From Okapia johnstoni (taxonomy: Eukaryota > Chordata > Mammalia > Artiodactyla > Giraffidae), in NCBI GenBank assembly GCA_024291935.2, contig CM044310.1, positions 122,522,213 to 122,586,212 on the forward strand: DNA of 64,000 nucleotides, written 5' to 3'. Below the pieces are notes generated by a model, which searched no databases, was not told the origin of the DNA, and worked only from the letters and a program-made list of their open reading frames with translations. The translations under genes and the position numbers were made by a program. Positions 40,064-54,400 of the stretch are shown here, one piece after another; position 1 is the first letter of the stretch; each line of letters starts with the position of its first letter.

Positions 40064-40615
40064 TCACCTCGGGCTCACTCGGTGCCCGCTCCCGCCGCCC
40101 CGGGCCCGGCCTCGAGCGAGGCGAGCTTCAGGCGCACGCGGCGGGAAACCGGCGGCGGGCGGCGGGGGCGTGCGGGCGGCGCGGCGCGCTCCCCGGGAGC
40201 CGGGCGCGGCGCGCCGGCCGGCGGCGGAGGAAGCCGGCGCCGACCAGCGGCGGGAGAGCTTCCGCGCGAGGCGGGCGAGCGCCGAGGGCCTCAGGCCGTA
40301 GTCGCGCTCGAGCTCCTGGCGCGAGATCTCGATGTTGCCAGTGTACCAGAGGATCCAGCCGAGCAGGCTCAGGAAGACGAGCAGCGCGCCCGTGTAGATA
40401 AGCAGGTCGCCGAAGTCGCGGCCGCGCACCTGCAGCTGCGCGAACACGCCGGTCAGCAGCGCCGCCATGCCCGCCACGTCCAGCGCCACGGCCAGTAGCA
40501 GCGCCATCCGGCAGCGGCCCAGGCCGGACGCCAGCCCCGGCGCGCCCGCCGCCGGGGACGGTGCACCGCTCGGCGGAGGCCCCGGCGAGGAGCACACGGC
40601 CGGCGCCGCCGCCAT
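40064..40615 (-). CDS. TMEM238: Transmembrane protein 238, single coding exon
   Basis: A small two-pass membrane protein of unsettled function. The frame starts MAAAPAVCSSPGPPPSGAPS and holds two hydrophobic helices at about residues 36-58 (MALLLAVALDVAGMAALLTG) and 72-92 (LIYTGALLVFLSLLGWILWY). A conserved NIEISRQELERDYGLRPSAL follows. As given, the frame is 183 aa and ends ...GGGSGHRVSPR. From about codon 156, however, the human-like tail (RRVRL.LA.LEAGPGAAGAG.E) is found one base out of frame, ending at a TGA at 40077-40075. The AAA at 40146-40148 carries the apparent extra base. Gene identity is secure; the last 27 residues are doubtful. Confidence 0.9.
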   Translation of the reverse strand: MAAAPAVCSSPGPPPSGAPSPAAGAPGLASGLGRCRMALLLAVALDVAGMAALLTGVFAQLQVRGRDFGDLLIYTGALLVFLSLLGWILWYTGNIEISRQELERDYGLRPSALARLARKLSRRWSAPASSAAGRRAAPGSRGARRAARTPPPPAAGFPPRAPEARLARGRARGGGSGHRVSPR

Positions 40616-40780
40616 GGCTGGCTCTGACCCGCGGAGAGCGCGTTCCGCGTTCCGGGTGCGGCCCGGGGCGGGGTCAGGGTTCTGCGCCAGGTATGCCCGG
40701 CGCTCTCCTGGTCACCTGGGCTGGGCCGGGTGTGGACGGGCCCGGCCCGGGGGCGCCCTGGCGCTCAGGAGCCTATGCTG
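40450..40780 (-). promoter_or_regulatory. TMEM238: TMEM238 CpG island
   Basis: A dense CpG island covers the coding exon and the region just upstream. No TATA box is seen. The transcription start cannot be placed from sequence. Confidence 0.5.
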
Positions 40781-41794
40781 GGGCCAGCCGGGCGCACTGG
40801 TTAGTGTGGCCCGGGGACCCTGCTCCCCCAAGGAGTCTGAAGCCGCACATGGTCCAAATTCAGAACATTCTGATGGAGGCACCTTAAGGCGCGGAGGAGC
40901 CCCGGCGTTGTTTCTGTGCCTGCCTCCCGCGCCTCCTGGGCAGCGGGCCCCTCGGTGGGGACAGGTGGGGTCAAAAAACAAGTATCAGACAAGGCCCCGG
41001 ACCCCCAGCAGCTCTGGGAGGCAGGGAATCAGCAGTCAGAGCGCCTTAAGGGATGGAAGTGGGCTCTGCGGGGCTGAGATTTCTCGCACTTATCGCCTGC
41101 CTCTGGAAGCCGCCTGTGTGGTCCAGAGAGAATGATCCCAAGGACAGAAAGGTGGATCGGGCTCACAGGAACTCTGTCGCCACCATCAGATTTAGAGCAC
41201 TCCAATGGAGGGAGCAAGGCAAACCCCAACGTCCCTGTTTGCTCAGATTTTTTCTGGGGCCTCGGGACTGTCGGGACTCATTAGGGGCGAAGTCCAAGGG
41301 CAAGGAGATGGACAAGGCCTCTGCCCTCGAGGAGTTCCTGGACATAATCACGAGTTATCCTGATGGACGTGACATAAGGCCCTGTCTTTCCTTCTATTCA
41401 CTTGGGAGTCTCGCCAGCCCCTGTGCCGGCCAGGCTGCGACACAGAGATGTATCAGGCGAGGCTCCTACCCCTTAAGGAGGACCCTGACAACAGAAAAGA
41501 AAAGTTGCATAGTGTAGCGTCCGTGAACGAGGCGGACCAGGTTGGGGGTGCTGGTGGGAATGGGGCTCAAGGCCACAAGGCACAGGAAGAGGGGGGAACA
41601 CGAATGGGAGCTCTAAGGGAACCAGAGGTTTCGCAGGCAAATCTCCTCTCCTCCAACACAACTCGCCCTTAGAGGAAATCCACGTCCCCTCTGGGTGGCG
41701 GTCTGCGAGAAAGTTCCGTCCAGCTTTTCTCTAGACTCAGGGTTCAGGCGTTTAAGAGGGCCCTGGGGAGGGCGAATTGAGAGAAGGGGCTCCC

Positions 41795-42305
41795 GGGGAT
41801 AGCCGAAGCTTGCCGAAGGTGGCCGAATGGGGACCGAGTGTTTCCGAAGCGATCCGAAGTGGGCACGGGGCAGGAGGACGGAAGGAGGCCATCTTTCCGA
41901 AGGGCGTTTCCGGAGAGTTCCGAAAATGTCCGAGCGGGCCTGCTGCCTTCGTCGGGAATAGCCGACGGTCTACGAAGAAGCTGAGGGCCCTTGAAGTCCC
42001 TGGAACTAGGGTTAAATAGTTCACGCACTCACAGGTTCATTTATCAGACAAAATGTGTACTGAGCACCCATGCTGTGCCAAGCATTGGGTGGCCATGTTG
42101 GAAAGGAGCCGCTGAGGAAGAGGACTTAGGGGCTTCTGGAGCGAGACCCTTTCGGAAATCCGGCCGTGAACTTCCGAGGACACACGAAGGGCCCTCGGAA
42201 GGGCCCCGCTGCACGTCGAGAACGCACTCGCCCTCCGGCCCCTGGCCAAAGACTTCCGAAGGGCCCCGAACGGTTGGCGACGGGCTGGCGGAAATAGCCG
42301 AACGT
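41795..42305. repeat. CCGAA-motif array, about 10-bp phased
   Basis: CCGAA occurs at 41803, 41813, 41823, 41844, 41854, 41897, 41920, 42256, 42266 and 42298, with CCGAG at 41834 and reverse copies near 42151. The first six motifs fall every 10-11 bp, so the left part is a degenerate 10-bp tandem. It lies just upstream of the RPL28 promoter, split by a MIR-like fragment at about 42035-42105. Confidence 0.75.
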
Positions 42306-42354
42306 TGACGAGCCGCCTCGGAGGCGGGGGGGGGTGGCCGACCGCACGCGCGTG

Positions 42355-42448
42355 CCCAGACAGGAAGCGGAAATGCGTGTCGGTATTAAAGGCGTCGCCC
42401 CGCCCCCGTCGTACCTCTTTCCGTCTCCGGCCGCCGCACCAAGAGGAG
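42355..42448 (+). promoter_or_regulatory. RPL28: RPL28 promoter and 5'-TOP exon 1
   Basis: A TATA-like TATTAAAG at 42384-42391 precedes a pyrimidine tract (CCTCTTTCCGTCTCC, from 42414) that fits the 5'-TOP start of ribosomal-protein mRNAs. TOP mRNAs are translated under mTOR control. ETS-type GGAAG sits at 42363. The untranslated exon 1 ends at 42448 (GGAG|GTGAGT). Confidence 0.85.
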
Positions 42449-42452
42449 GTGA

Positions 42453-45002
<2,550 letters not shown>

Positions 45003-45027
45003 GCCTCTGCCCTCCCCTCCCCAGAGC

Positions 45028-45033
45028 AATAAA
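45028..45033 (+). terminator. RPL28: RPL28 polyadenylation signal (AATAAA)
   Basis: AATAAA begins 26 bp after the stop codon, giving the very short 3' UTR usual for ribosomal-protein genes. Confidence 0.93.
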
Positions 45034-46488
45034 GCTGTCAGCCAACTCCTCCACCTGCCGTCTTTTGTGCAGCCCTGTCTCTGCCCTCGCGAGTCTGTCC
45101 CTGCTCCTGTCTGTCTCCCAGGGGCCGCCCACACCCACCCGTACCACAGAGGTTGCCCCAGCATCTTCGGTCTGAAGGGCCAGCTCGAGGCAGGGGCCTG
45201 AGTCCGTGGCCCAGTGTTTCTGCCTGTCGGGGCTGGTGGCTGGTGTAAATTCAACACTCGGGAGACTAGGAATTGCAAGTGAAGCAAAATCTAGAAGCGT
45301 CACACCACCACACTGCCAGTGTATGTTGGAGCTTCAGGATAGACATACGTTGAAGTTTCTGGTCTCTGAATAGTCTGTCCCCTGAGTGGTGGGCATCTGG
45401 ATGGAGGCTCAGCGCACCTCCTGTTCCCGTAGTTCTGTGGCCTGTGTCACAGCAGTGTTGGCAGTGTAGTCTGTGAGGGTGACACATGTGCTGTTGGGCC
45501 CTGCCTATGGACTGTTTTTCCTCTCAGGGTGGTCTGGAAACCCCAGTGGGAGCTGCGATGGGGAAGAGGGGTGCAGACTGACCCTGCCCTTTACTGAGGG
45601 TCCTGGGCTCACAGTCTCCTGGGGGACCCTGCAAGTGTGAACTGAGAATCTTGGGACTTACGGCTGGGCAGGGCCCACTTGTGCCTTGGCCTTTGGTTCT
45701 GGGCCAAGTGCCTATCTGGGAAGGGGGCCTGCCCTTGGGGGCACCAGGCAGCTTCTGAGTCTGGGATCCTGTGGGGCCCTGTCCCAGTGGCAGAGGGGAA
45801 GGCAGGCTGCAACAGCCACATCCTTGCACAGCGTCGTCTTGGGTAGGAACCCGCCTGGCCAGGTTGCATTGGGAATGAGCCCTCGGGCCCTACAACCCTG
45901 ACCTCACCTGCTTCCGCCTCACAGCAGATGACTGACCCCCACTGCGCCCAGCCCCGCTCAGCTCTACCCACTCCACTCTGCAGCAGAGCCTCCCTCCAGC
46001 CCTTGCCCAGGTGCACAGCTCTGTCTCCCCAGGGTCTCTTCGCTGGGTCTGAAGTAGGTTCTGCTGCTGGCTTCCTGGTGTCTGTTAAAACCAGGATGTA
46101 GGCACCGCTGTTGGGCGGCTAACCTGACTTCTTCCAGCTTAGTTTCTAGTTGTGTGGTCTTGGACAAGTGAGTGCTCCTCTCTGCGCCTCTTAGAATTAA
46201 GGAGGTTAATGAATGCCCGGGGGACAGCCTACACATGGTAAGTGGGGTAATTAGCTGTTGGTAACTGTTGAGATCGGCCTGTGGCATGCGTACATATGTG
46301 TACACAAAAGTGTACATAGATACTTGTGGAGTGGCTATTTGTCTTCCAGATACCCCATGAAGCAGATGTTATCCCCACCTTATAGATGTAGAAACTAAGG
46401 CTCAGATGAGTAAAAGTCACCCACGTTATGGCTCCTGGCATGTTCCCTGTGTACCTACTGTGTGCCAGCCATTCTGCCATCCTGAGGA

Positions 46489-46509
46489 CCCCCCCCCCCC
46501 CCCCCCCCC
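46489..46509. repeat. Poly-C tract (C21)
   Basis: An uninterrupted run of 21 C, likely polymorphic in length and hard to sequence. Confidence 0.9.
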
Positions 46510-48039
46510 AGCTCTGTGCTGGGGTCAAGAGCTCCAGCCTTTCTCAGCAGACGTGAACAGGAAGCCTTCCTGCCAAACCTTCCTCCCCTGAACCAACCAC
46601 CCTTGCCTGCCCAAGGTCTGTTCTCAGCCCTGGTAGGGCAGCATCTGTAGTTGAGGTGGAACTTCCGTGACTTAACACCTGCTCAGAGCTCTCCCACGGT
46701 TCCCGTCCCACTCCATGGAGAGCAGCCCCTGGCCGTGGCCGGTGGCCCCCCCACTGCCCACCCTGCCTCACCAAGCCTCCCTGTTCTCTCTGGGAGGTGC
46801 TTGCCCACACTGAGCCTTGGTCCTGGGCATGCCCACCCCAGTGAGTACCATCTGCTGGTGAGTCACCTTAGCCCAATGCCCCGGCAGGCCGGAGGCTCGC
46901 AGCGCTGGGCGTCTGCTGCACGGCGTGGCAGCTGGTGGTCAGATGTGGGGGTCTCCTCGTCTGCCGCAGATGCCTGCTGCTCTGGGTGCTCAGCACACAT
47001 GCAGGCCATCTGGGCAGATACACGTCCTGGCAAAAATGCTGGACGCCGTGACAAAGGGGAAATCTGGAAAGCAGCAAGAGAAAAGCAACTGGTGAGGGAA
47101 GGCAAGACTGACTGCTGGCTTCTCAGCGGGGGCTGGGGCCAGGGTGGGGAGAGCGGAAGACGCAAGTGCCAAGGTGCCACCCGCCCCCACCACCCACAAC
47201 ACTCCTCTCCGCGCCAGTGGCCAAGCTGCCTGGGTGCCAGTTCCAGAGCTGTCCGTTCCTACACTTGTGGCACTAGTCTCTCTGGGCCTCGGTTTCCCTA
47301 TACGTGGAACAAGAGTTCCTTTTCTGTCTGATTCCTTGGGGCTCTGAGAAGCAGGGATCTTGGTTCTGTGTGCTGCGTCATGTCCAGTGGTAATGTAAGG
47401 AACGTTTGCAGAGTTGAGTGTAGGGCACGCCCTCGGCAGCTGCCCTGCACAGGGTCACTCAGAGCAGTGGAAACCTGCTCCTGTCGAGGGAGGGGCTGGC
47501 CCTGATTGGTTTCCATCTGCATGGTTTCCTCAGGGCTCTGCCACTCCTTGGCTGTGCAGCCTTGGGTTGGTTTCTTGACCTCTCTGTGCCTATGACGTGC
47601 ACTTCAGTAGACCTTACTTCCTAGAGTTGTTAAGGTTAAATGTGCAAAGAGCTTGTAACATGGCCTGCTGGGACAAGTCCACAGATGTCCCTTGCATGTA
47701 TGAATGGATGCAATTTATCTTGAGCAGATGGACTCAGAACAAACACAAACATCTTTCTGTGTCTACAACTACTTGCACACAAAATGATGCTCGGGTTTTT
47801 CAGAGCACTTTGAGGACAAGTCCACATGGTAATGCCTGTGGTTCCCAGTCTCGTGAGTTATGTGAATACCCTTGTGCCCTCTGCCGCATTTCCTCCAGGC
47901 TGTCTCTGCCCTGTCTAGGAATTTTAAAAATTTACCTTTCTTACTCTTGTAGTCATCTGCTGGAATAAAACCTATTCTTTAAAGTCTTCTGTTACGAAAA
48001 GAACGTGTGCATGTGGTTTGGAGACATGCAAGGAGCCCA

Positions 48040-48170
48040 GGATCCCAGTCGGGGATCCAACCATGCCACATGGCATGTGGGATCTTAGTTCCCTGACCAG
48101 GTATTGAACCCATGTCCCCTGTAGAGGAAGCATGGGGTCCTCACCACTGGCGATCCAGGGAAGTCCTCGT
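48040..48170 (-). mobile_element. CHR-type SINE, antisense
   Basis: CCACATGGCATGTGGGATCTTAG, TTCCCTGACCAGGTATTGAACCC and CCACTGGCGATCCAGGGAAGTCC, the reverse of the standard element. Confidence 0.85.
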
Positions 48171-48199
48171 GCTCCTTGGCCAGGCTGTCACAGCCAAAC

Positions 48200-48755
48200 C
48201 AGCACACTGATTTCAGCACCTTTGCATTTACGGAGGAGACGCAGCCAGGAGGCACACTGTACTGTCTTCACAACTTCTGTGTAAATCCAAAACTGTTGTT
48301 AAAAGAAGTCTTAAAGATGACCAAGTGTTCACCTCTCAGGTTGAGAAAAACCCAAGTTGGATAAAAATCAAAGTGCTGGTGAGGCCGTGGGCAGGGGTGG
48401 GGCGGGGGTGGACACAGGTTGCTGGCAATGTCAAGCAGTACAAACCCATGGGGAACGACTTGGCAGTATCTGTACCGAGTTACACATGGATGTACGTACC
48501 CTCTAGCACAGGAATGTCGCAGAAAAGGGTGACTGCAGACTTCTTGTGTGCCCCGGGCTCCATGCACCGAGGTCATTCCTTGCAGTGTTGCTGGGTTTTT
48601 TGCCATACATTGGGGCGCGACTGAGGGCATGGAAGGGCTGGGTGCTACAGGACAGCCAGCCAGACATGCTAAGTCAAAAAGCCCAGGTGTGACATGCCGT
48701 GTGCAGGTCACTGCCAGTTATACACAAATGAGACAGTGGACGTAACAGCACAGGT
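48200..48755 (+). mobile_element. L1-class relic
   Basis: Fragments such as AAATCCAAAACTGTTGTTAAAAGAAGTC and AACGACTTGGCAGTATCTGTACC resemble the L1 ORF2 end and 3' region. Strongly decayed. Confidence 0.5.
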
Positions 48756-48762
48756 GTTAGGG

Positions 48763-48885
48763 ATCATCCCCTGCTGGTCCAGTGGTTAGGACTCTGCGCT
48801 TTCACTGCCGAGGGCACGGGTTCAATCTCTGGTTGAGGAACTAAGATCCACAAGCTGTGTGGTATGGCCAAAAAATATAAATCAA
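48763..48885 (+). mobile_element. CHR-type SINE
   Basis: CCCCTGCTGGTCCAGTGGTTAGGACTCTGCGCTTTCACTGCCGAGGG gives a nearly consensus head, followed by the GTTCAATCTCTGGTTGAGGAAC segment and an A-rich tail. Confidence 0.92.
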
Positions 48886-48904
48886 AGAACATATGCTTAA
48901 ATTT

Positions 48905-49112
48905 GGGGGGCTTTCCTGGTGGCTCAGTAGTGAAGAACCCACCTACCAATGCAGGGGATGCGGCTTCGATCCCTGGGTTGGGAAGATCCCCTGGAGAAGG
49001 AAATGGCAACTCACTCCAGTCTTCTTGCCTGGAAAATCCCATGGACGGAAGAGTCTGGTGGGCTCCAGTCCATGGCGTCACAGTCAGACAGGAATTGGTG
49101 ACTAAATAACAT
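48905..49112 (+). mobile_element. Bov-tA SINE
   Basis: GGCTTTCCTGGTGGCTCAGTAG head, CTGGAGAAGGAAATGGCAAC, AATCCCATGGACGGAAGAG, and a degenerate end. It lies almost directly after the CHR SINE. Confidence 0.92.
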
Positions 49113-49419
49113 GCTTAAATTTGCTTGCATTCCCATAGAATTGCCTCAGGAAAATACAAGAGAACCCACTGACACTGGCTGTCCGTGATTAGGGAATTGG
49201 GTGTTGGGGAGTTGGGAGTTTGAGGGAGCCGCTCTAGTGAAACTTCGTTATCTTTAAGTCAAGACTTTGCGTTTTGAATGGGTACCATACACACAGTATT
49301 CCACGCTCTTCTTTCTTGGGACAGTGTTTCCAGGTGCTAATGTCACCTTCTGGTCCAAGTTGAAAAAGAGAAATGGTAGCATATCTCATACAGCGTTGGC
49401 ATGTTGCTCTTTCTTACGT

Positions 49420-50585
49420 AATGTTTTGGAACTTGGTCCATCTCGCATAAGGCACTTCTTCATGTTCTTAAAATTCTGAAATATAGCAGATGCACAGAAA
49501 AGCACACATTTACACATTTATATGTTTCACTCCTGGACTCCTTGCTGGTTAGGGGTAACCAGTATCCTGAGCCTTAGGGAAACAATCTTCTTGCTCTCAA
49601 ACACAGCGTGACCACCGAGGTATGTGCGTTTAGCAGCAGAGCTTGGTTTTGATGGTTCTGGAACTGCATGTGAAGGTGTCCGGACTGTGGGTCTCCTGAA
49701 ACTTGCTTGTTTGGTTGATGGCAAGCTTTTCCACGCTGCTGGGAGTGATGGCCCACTGCTCTTGTGTTGCATAGGATCAGTCCTCAACTGTATACAGGCA
49801 TGTTTATAGTGCTTGCAACTTAGGACAAACGTGGCTTTGCAGCTCCTGGTATGTGTGCAAGGATGCTGAGTAATGACATACTCGTGCTTTCGGCCTTTCC
49901 ACCGCGTCTCCATGTGACTTTCATTTCCCGCTCCTGCCAAGGGTGCACTGTGGGCTGGGAGAGCATCCGTGGTTCTGCACTTGGGCATTGCCAGGTCTAG
50001 TGGGGTCAGCTTGGGCTTCTGCTGTACCTTTCCCATCCCTCGTGATGATGGGAATCTTCACCTGTGCCTGGTAAGTCGCTGGGATTCCCCCTTCTGCAAC
50101 GTGTTTGTGCAAGAGCTTTTGCTTTCACATTTTTACTGACCTGTAGGAGCTCTTCACACATTTAGAGTTGTCCTTTCAGTTGTATGTCTTGTTAACTATC
50201 ATCTTTCCCACTGAACAGAATTCCTTGATTTAAAAAATTACATCCAATTCTGAGATGTACTTTATGAAGAGTACAATACACCGATTTTAAATATACACGT
50301 TCACATAATTATGCAGCCACATGACCCCAACCGTAATGGAGATCTGGAATGTGCTCATCACCAAGGCTTGATCCTCCCGCATCCCAGCCAGCCAGGGAAC
50401 TGCTTTTGGCTATCATCTAGACTTTCACAGAAGTGGAACCAAATATTTTGTACTCATGTGTGGCTTCACTCAGCGTTTTGTGTACCTAAGTAGTCTGCTG
50501 CTGACTGCACAGTTCCTTCCCTCATCTGTTGATGGACACGTCTGCTATTTCCAGTCTGATTACAGAAGAAGCAACTATGAAAGTT
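49420..50585 (-). mobile_element. L1-class relics, antisense
   Basis: Antisense L1-like pieces include GTGACCACCGAGGTATGTG and, at 50230-50580, ACACGTTCACATAATTATGCAGCC followed by GTGTGGCTTCACTCAGCG. Open frames inside are short and unrelated to known genes. Confidence 0.5.
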
Positions 50586-51376
50586 GGCATACCAGTCTCT
50601 GACAGGCTTTCATTTCTCTTTGTGCTTTTTGATCATTTCTGACGCTGTCCTGAGGCCCCGCAGAACCTGATGGTGTCCCCCTCTGTGCCTTCGGGGGTGT
50701 CTGCCAAACCAGTGGCTCCCTGCTTTTCCTCTCTTCTCCAGGCTTTGCGACCTTACCCTGACCCTCCACGGCCACCCACTAGGTGCAGTGATGGTCACTC
50801 TGCCCTCCTGCAGATGAAGAAACTGGACGGGGAGAAAGGCCATGCCCCAACCCCCGCTTCCTGCCGGGACAAGTGCCTGCAGTCAAGTTCTTCCCCAGGG
50901 CTCATCAAACAGCTCCATCTAATCAACTAGGCCCTGCCAAAGGACCACGTCAGCCACAAAAGGGGAACATGGGGTGAGGGCCCTGGCAGCTTCCAGCTGA
51001 GGACAGCCCCAGGCCCCACAACCCAGGAACTGAACCCTGGAGAAGACCCGAGAAAGGAGCAGGCCTAGTCAGCTTCACTCCTGAGACCTGAGCAGCGACC
51101 CGCCCACCACGAGACCGGGTCACAAGGCCTGGGAGGAAAGTCAAAGGCCCACGGGAGCACATTCTGCAGCCAGAACTCAACCAAGAACCCAGGGCAGGGC
51201 AGACACACGGGGGCCCGCACCCGACCAGAAAGACCCCACCAGTCCGCTCTGCCCGTTTCAGGACAAGGGCAGGAACGATTGGGAACGGGCCCCCACCAAC
51301 CACTGCACCCCAGACAGGACCGGGGTGCCCGCTGCTCATAGCCCAGGCAGTGGAGGCGCAGAGCTGCTTTTCCAAC

Positions 51377-51382
51377 TTTATT
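51377..51382 (-). terminator. UBE2S: UBE2S polyadenylation signal (AATAAA)
   Basis: Plus-strand TTTATT is AATAAA in the mRNA sense, about 115 bp after the stop. Cleavage near 51360. Confidence 0.9.
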
Positions 51383-51494
51383 TAGAAAAACAAATCCAGG
51401 TCCCAGTGCCCTCGTGCCCTCCCCCACCCCAGCCATAATTTAAATAACTTAGAGACAGAGTCGGGTCAGGTGGGGAGGGAGGGGAGAGCGCCCA

Positions 51495-54400
51495 CTACAG
51501 GCGCCGCAGCGCCCGCTTCTTGTCCGTCTTTTTCTTGGCTGCCAGCTTCTTGTCGCGCTCGCCTGCGTGCTTCTTGGCCATGGGCCCCTCAGCACCCCCT
51601 GGGCCCCCCAGGGCTATGGGGTCGGCACTGGAGGCCGCTGCCCCGCTGGCCGTGGCCCGGCCGGGCTCGGGCCGCCCGCCGCTGGGCCCACCGGCGCCAC
51701 CGTGGATCTCAGTGAGGAGGCGCGCGCGGGCCGCGTACTCCTCATAGTTCTCCAGCAGCAGGCGGCCTGCCTCCTCGTTGAGGGCCGACTCGGGGTTGGG
51801 GTGGATCAGCAGGCACTTGATGGTCTGTGGGGAGAGGGCCGGGGTCAGAGGCCCACTCCCAAGCCTCTCAGACCCCCAGGCTGCTCCGCCATCAGTGCCC
51901 AGGCCTGGACTGGGGAGCCCAGCTACTGGCCTGGCAGACCACACTCACCACCCCGCGGGCACGCCCGTACTCGGTGAGCTCACCCGCAGCCTCCCTGGCA
52001 GCGGCTACTAACACTCCAGGGAGACAAGGCACAGCTCTGGGGTCTGTTTACCCTGGTGCTCAACCCTCCCCGTGCCCTGCAGGAAACCCCAACTCCCTGT
52101 CCTTCCAACTGTTTGCCCCAGGGGCTCGTTAGAAATTGTTTTTAAAAAAATTTTACCTTGTGAGACAGGTGGGGAGAGGCACCAGGTGACCTCCATGCTC
52201 TAAGGGGCCCACAGGGACCCTGGAGCCCCATGTAGGGGGGGCGGGTGGGCATGGCTCTCCAAGGGGCAGGCCTGTGGCAGGAGGGGCAGCAGCTCCCCAG
52301 TGTCCACCCACTAGGGGTGCAGCACCCCAGCTGGGACAATTAAAGACGTCCCGGGGGCACAGAGCCACTCCTGACTGAGGAACAGCGGAATTACAGCGCT
52401 GATGGTTACACTGGTTGTTTGGTATCGGAAACGCTCTCCAACCAGATGCTCGGCCTGCACCTGCCAGAAAACTGTCCCCACACAAACCCATCACCCGCCC
52501 CATGGCAGAGCTACCTAGGCGCTGCCTACCCTTCTAGGAAAGCTGGAAACCTGGACTCTTACTTGGAGGCCCCCACCACTTCAGCATTGATTATTTTAGA
52601 GAGGAACAAGGCTCTGTGGCTTGGACGTGACTGGGCAGGCCAGGAGGGAGGCCGGGTGCAGAACTCACCAGAAGCACATGCCGGATGCCCAGTTCAGCAG
52701 TCCAGTCCCTCTTGAGCACGTTGACGCAGATCTCACCGTTGGCGCCCACGTTTGGGTGGAAGATCTTGGTCAGGAAGTAGCCCTTGGGCGGGGAGGCCGG
52801 AAAGTCCTTCCCCAGCAAGAGTTTCATGCGGAAGAGGCCTCCAGCGTATGGGGTCCCCTCTGGAAGGCAGGGAGGGGACACATCAGGAGGCTCAGGTCTT
52901 CCAGGCACCCCCAAAACCCCGCCTCCCCGGTTTGACGGTGAGGTAAGTGCCCCCCTGCTTCCTTCCCCAGACTGGGAGCTCTTAGAGAGGACGACATGGC
53001 TAGGTTCAGAGGGGCTTGCAGGCAACCCCTCCCTATCCCCAGCTCAGAGCTAACCCGACTGGTGGTCCCCACCCATGGAGGCCTCCTCACTCCCCACTGA
53101 AGTCACAACACACTGTTCCCAAGTGGCACAGATATATATGCCCACTCAGTCCCCCAGAAAAACATCTGGAAGTCTCCCAGGCAAGAGTCAGGACAGTTCT
53201 GTCCACTCTATGGTCTCCCCGCTACAGCAAACAGCTCTCTCATTCACACCTGATCAGGCCAAAAACTCGTGGGAGCCATTCCAGACCCAGGGCTGTTCCT
53301 GGTGCTCCAGCCCCCCATGTCTAACCCATCCAGTTCCCCCCATAAATCTGAGCCCCCTTCTAAGTCCAGCAGAACCACTTCTCTCACCTGATGGATGCCA
53401 GCCTCCAGCTTGCAACCCCACCCAAACCCCCACCGGTCACACTGAAGTCCTGCTTCAAACCCACCAAGGGCTTCCTTTCTCAACTCCTTGAAAAAACCTA
53501 CAGAACCTGAAAGATCCGTTCTCTGTAAGCTTCACCAGTCTTTTATCTTTTGTTCTTATGAAGTATCTAATACACCCCAAGACTGCCAAAGGCCTTTTGG
53601 GATCCTCACCTCCTGCCGAGCCCGCATCAGCATGGGGTGAATCACCTTGTCATCATCTCAGGAAGCCTTCCCTGACCCTCTGCCCACAAACCCAACTCCA
53701 GACTAGGTCTTTCATTACATACTGTTCATTTAAATTGTAAAAATTCAATAATCTAAATGTAGTACATATGAAGGGACACGCTAAACCAACCTACAAGATC
53801 AAACCCTTGCCTGAAGTGATTTGGTTATTATCTCCCCCAAGCCTGCATCTGGCTTATTCTCTGCTTGGTGTCCAGAGGCCCAGCCACTGCCGACAGGAAG
53901 GAATCTGAGATGGTCCAACCCCCCTTCCAGGCCTTTGCTGACAACTCCCCACCTGGCATCCTCCTCCCAATCCCACGTAACTCCTGCCCAGCTTTGGGAC
54001 AGAGAAAACACCCAGACCCGAGCTAAGGGCCCATTACACGCTCTCTTGGCCCCCAGAGTTCTTTCTCACCAACAGGTAACGGGGAAAGAATACACAATTT
54101 GTCATTCCTAGTGTCCTGCCCTGCACACCAGGAACACCATATGTAACAGGTGTGCCTGTCCTGCCCACCCTTGCGTCCTCAGGGTCTGGCAATCCACTTA
54201 GAGTGGGAGCCTCCTATCCTGGCTCTAGGGTGACTAGGATCTAGGAAGCGCACCCCTCCCTGTCGTCCCCGCACTCACCAGGGCCCTCAATGGTGACCTG
54301 CAGGTCGGTAAGGTCCTCCTCGTTGGGAAAGACCTTGATGCCGTCAGGTGGGTCAGCGGTCAGCGTTGTCACCTCCTTGTACACCAGGCGGATGATGTGG

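Larger units (their letters stand above)
45060..51355. other. Gene-free interval between RPL28 and UBE2S
   Basis: No exon is recognised. MIR-like pieces occur at about 46110-46230 and 46330-46450. A C21 run is at 46489-46509. L1-class relics occupy parts of 48200-48750 (sense) and 49400-50580 (antisense). SINEs are listed separately. The 45060-46080 and 46560-47950 blocks hold only shadow frames. Confidence 0.6.
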
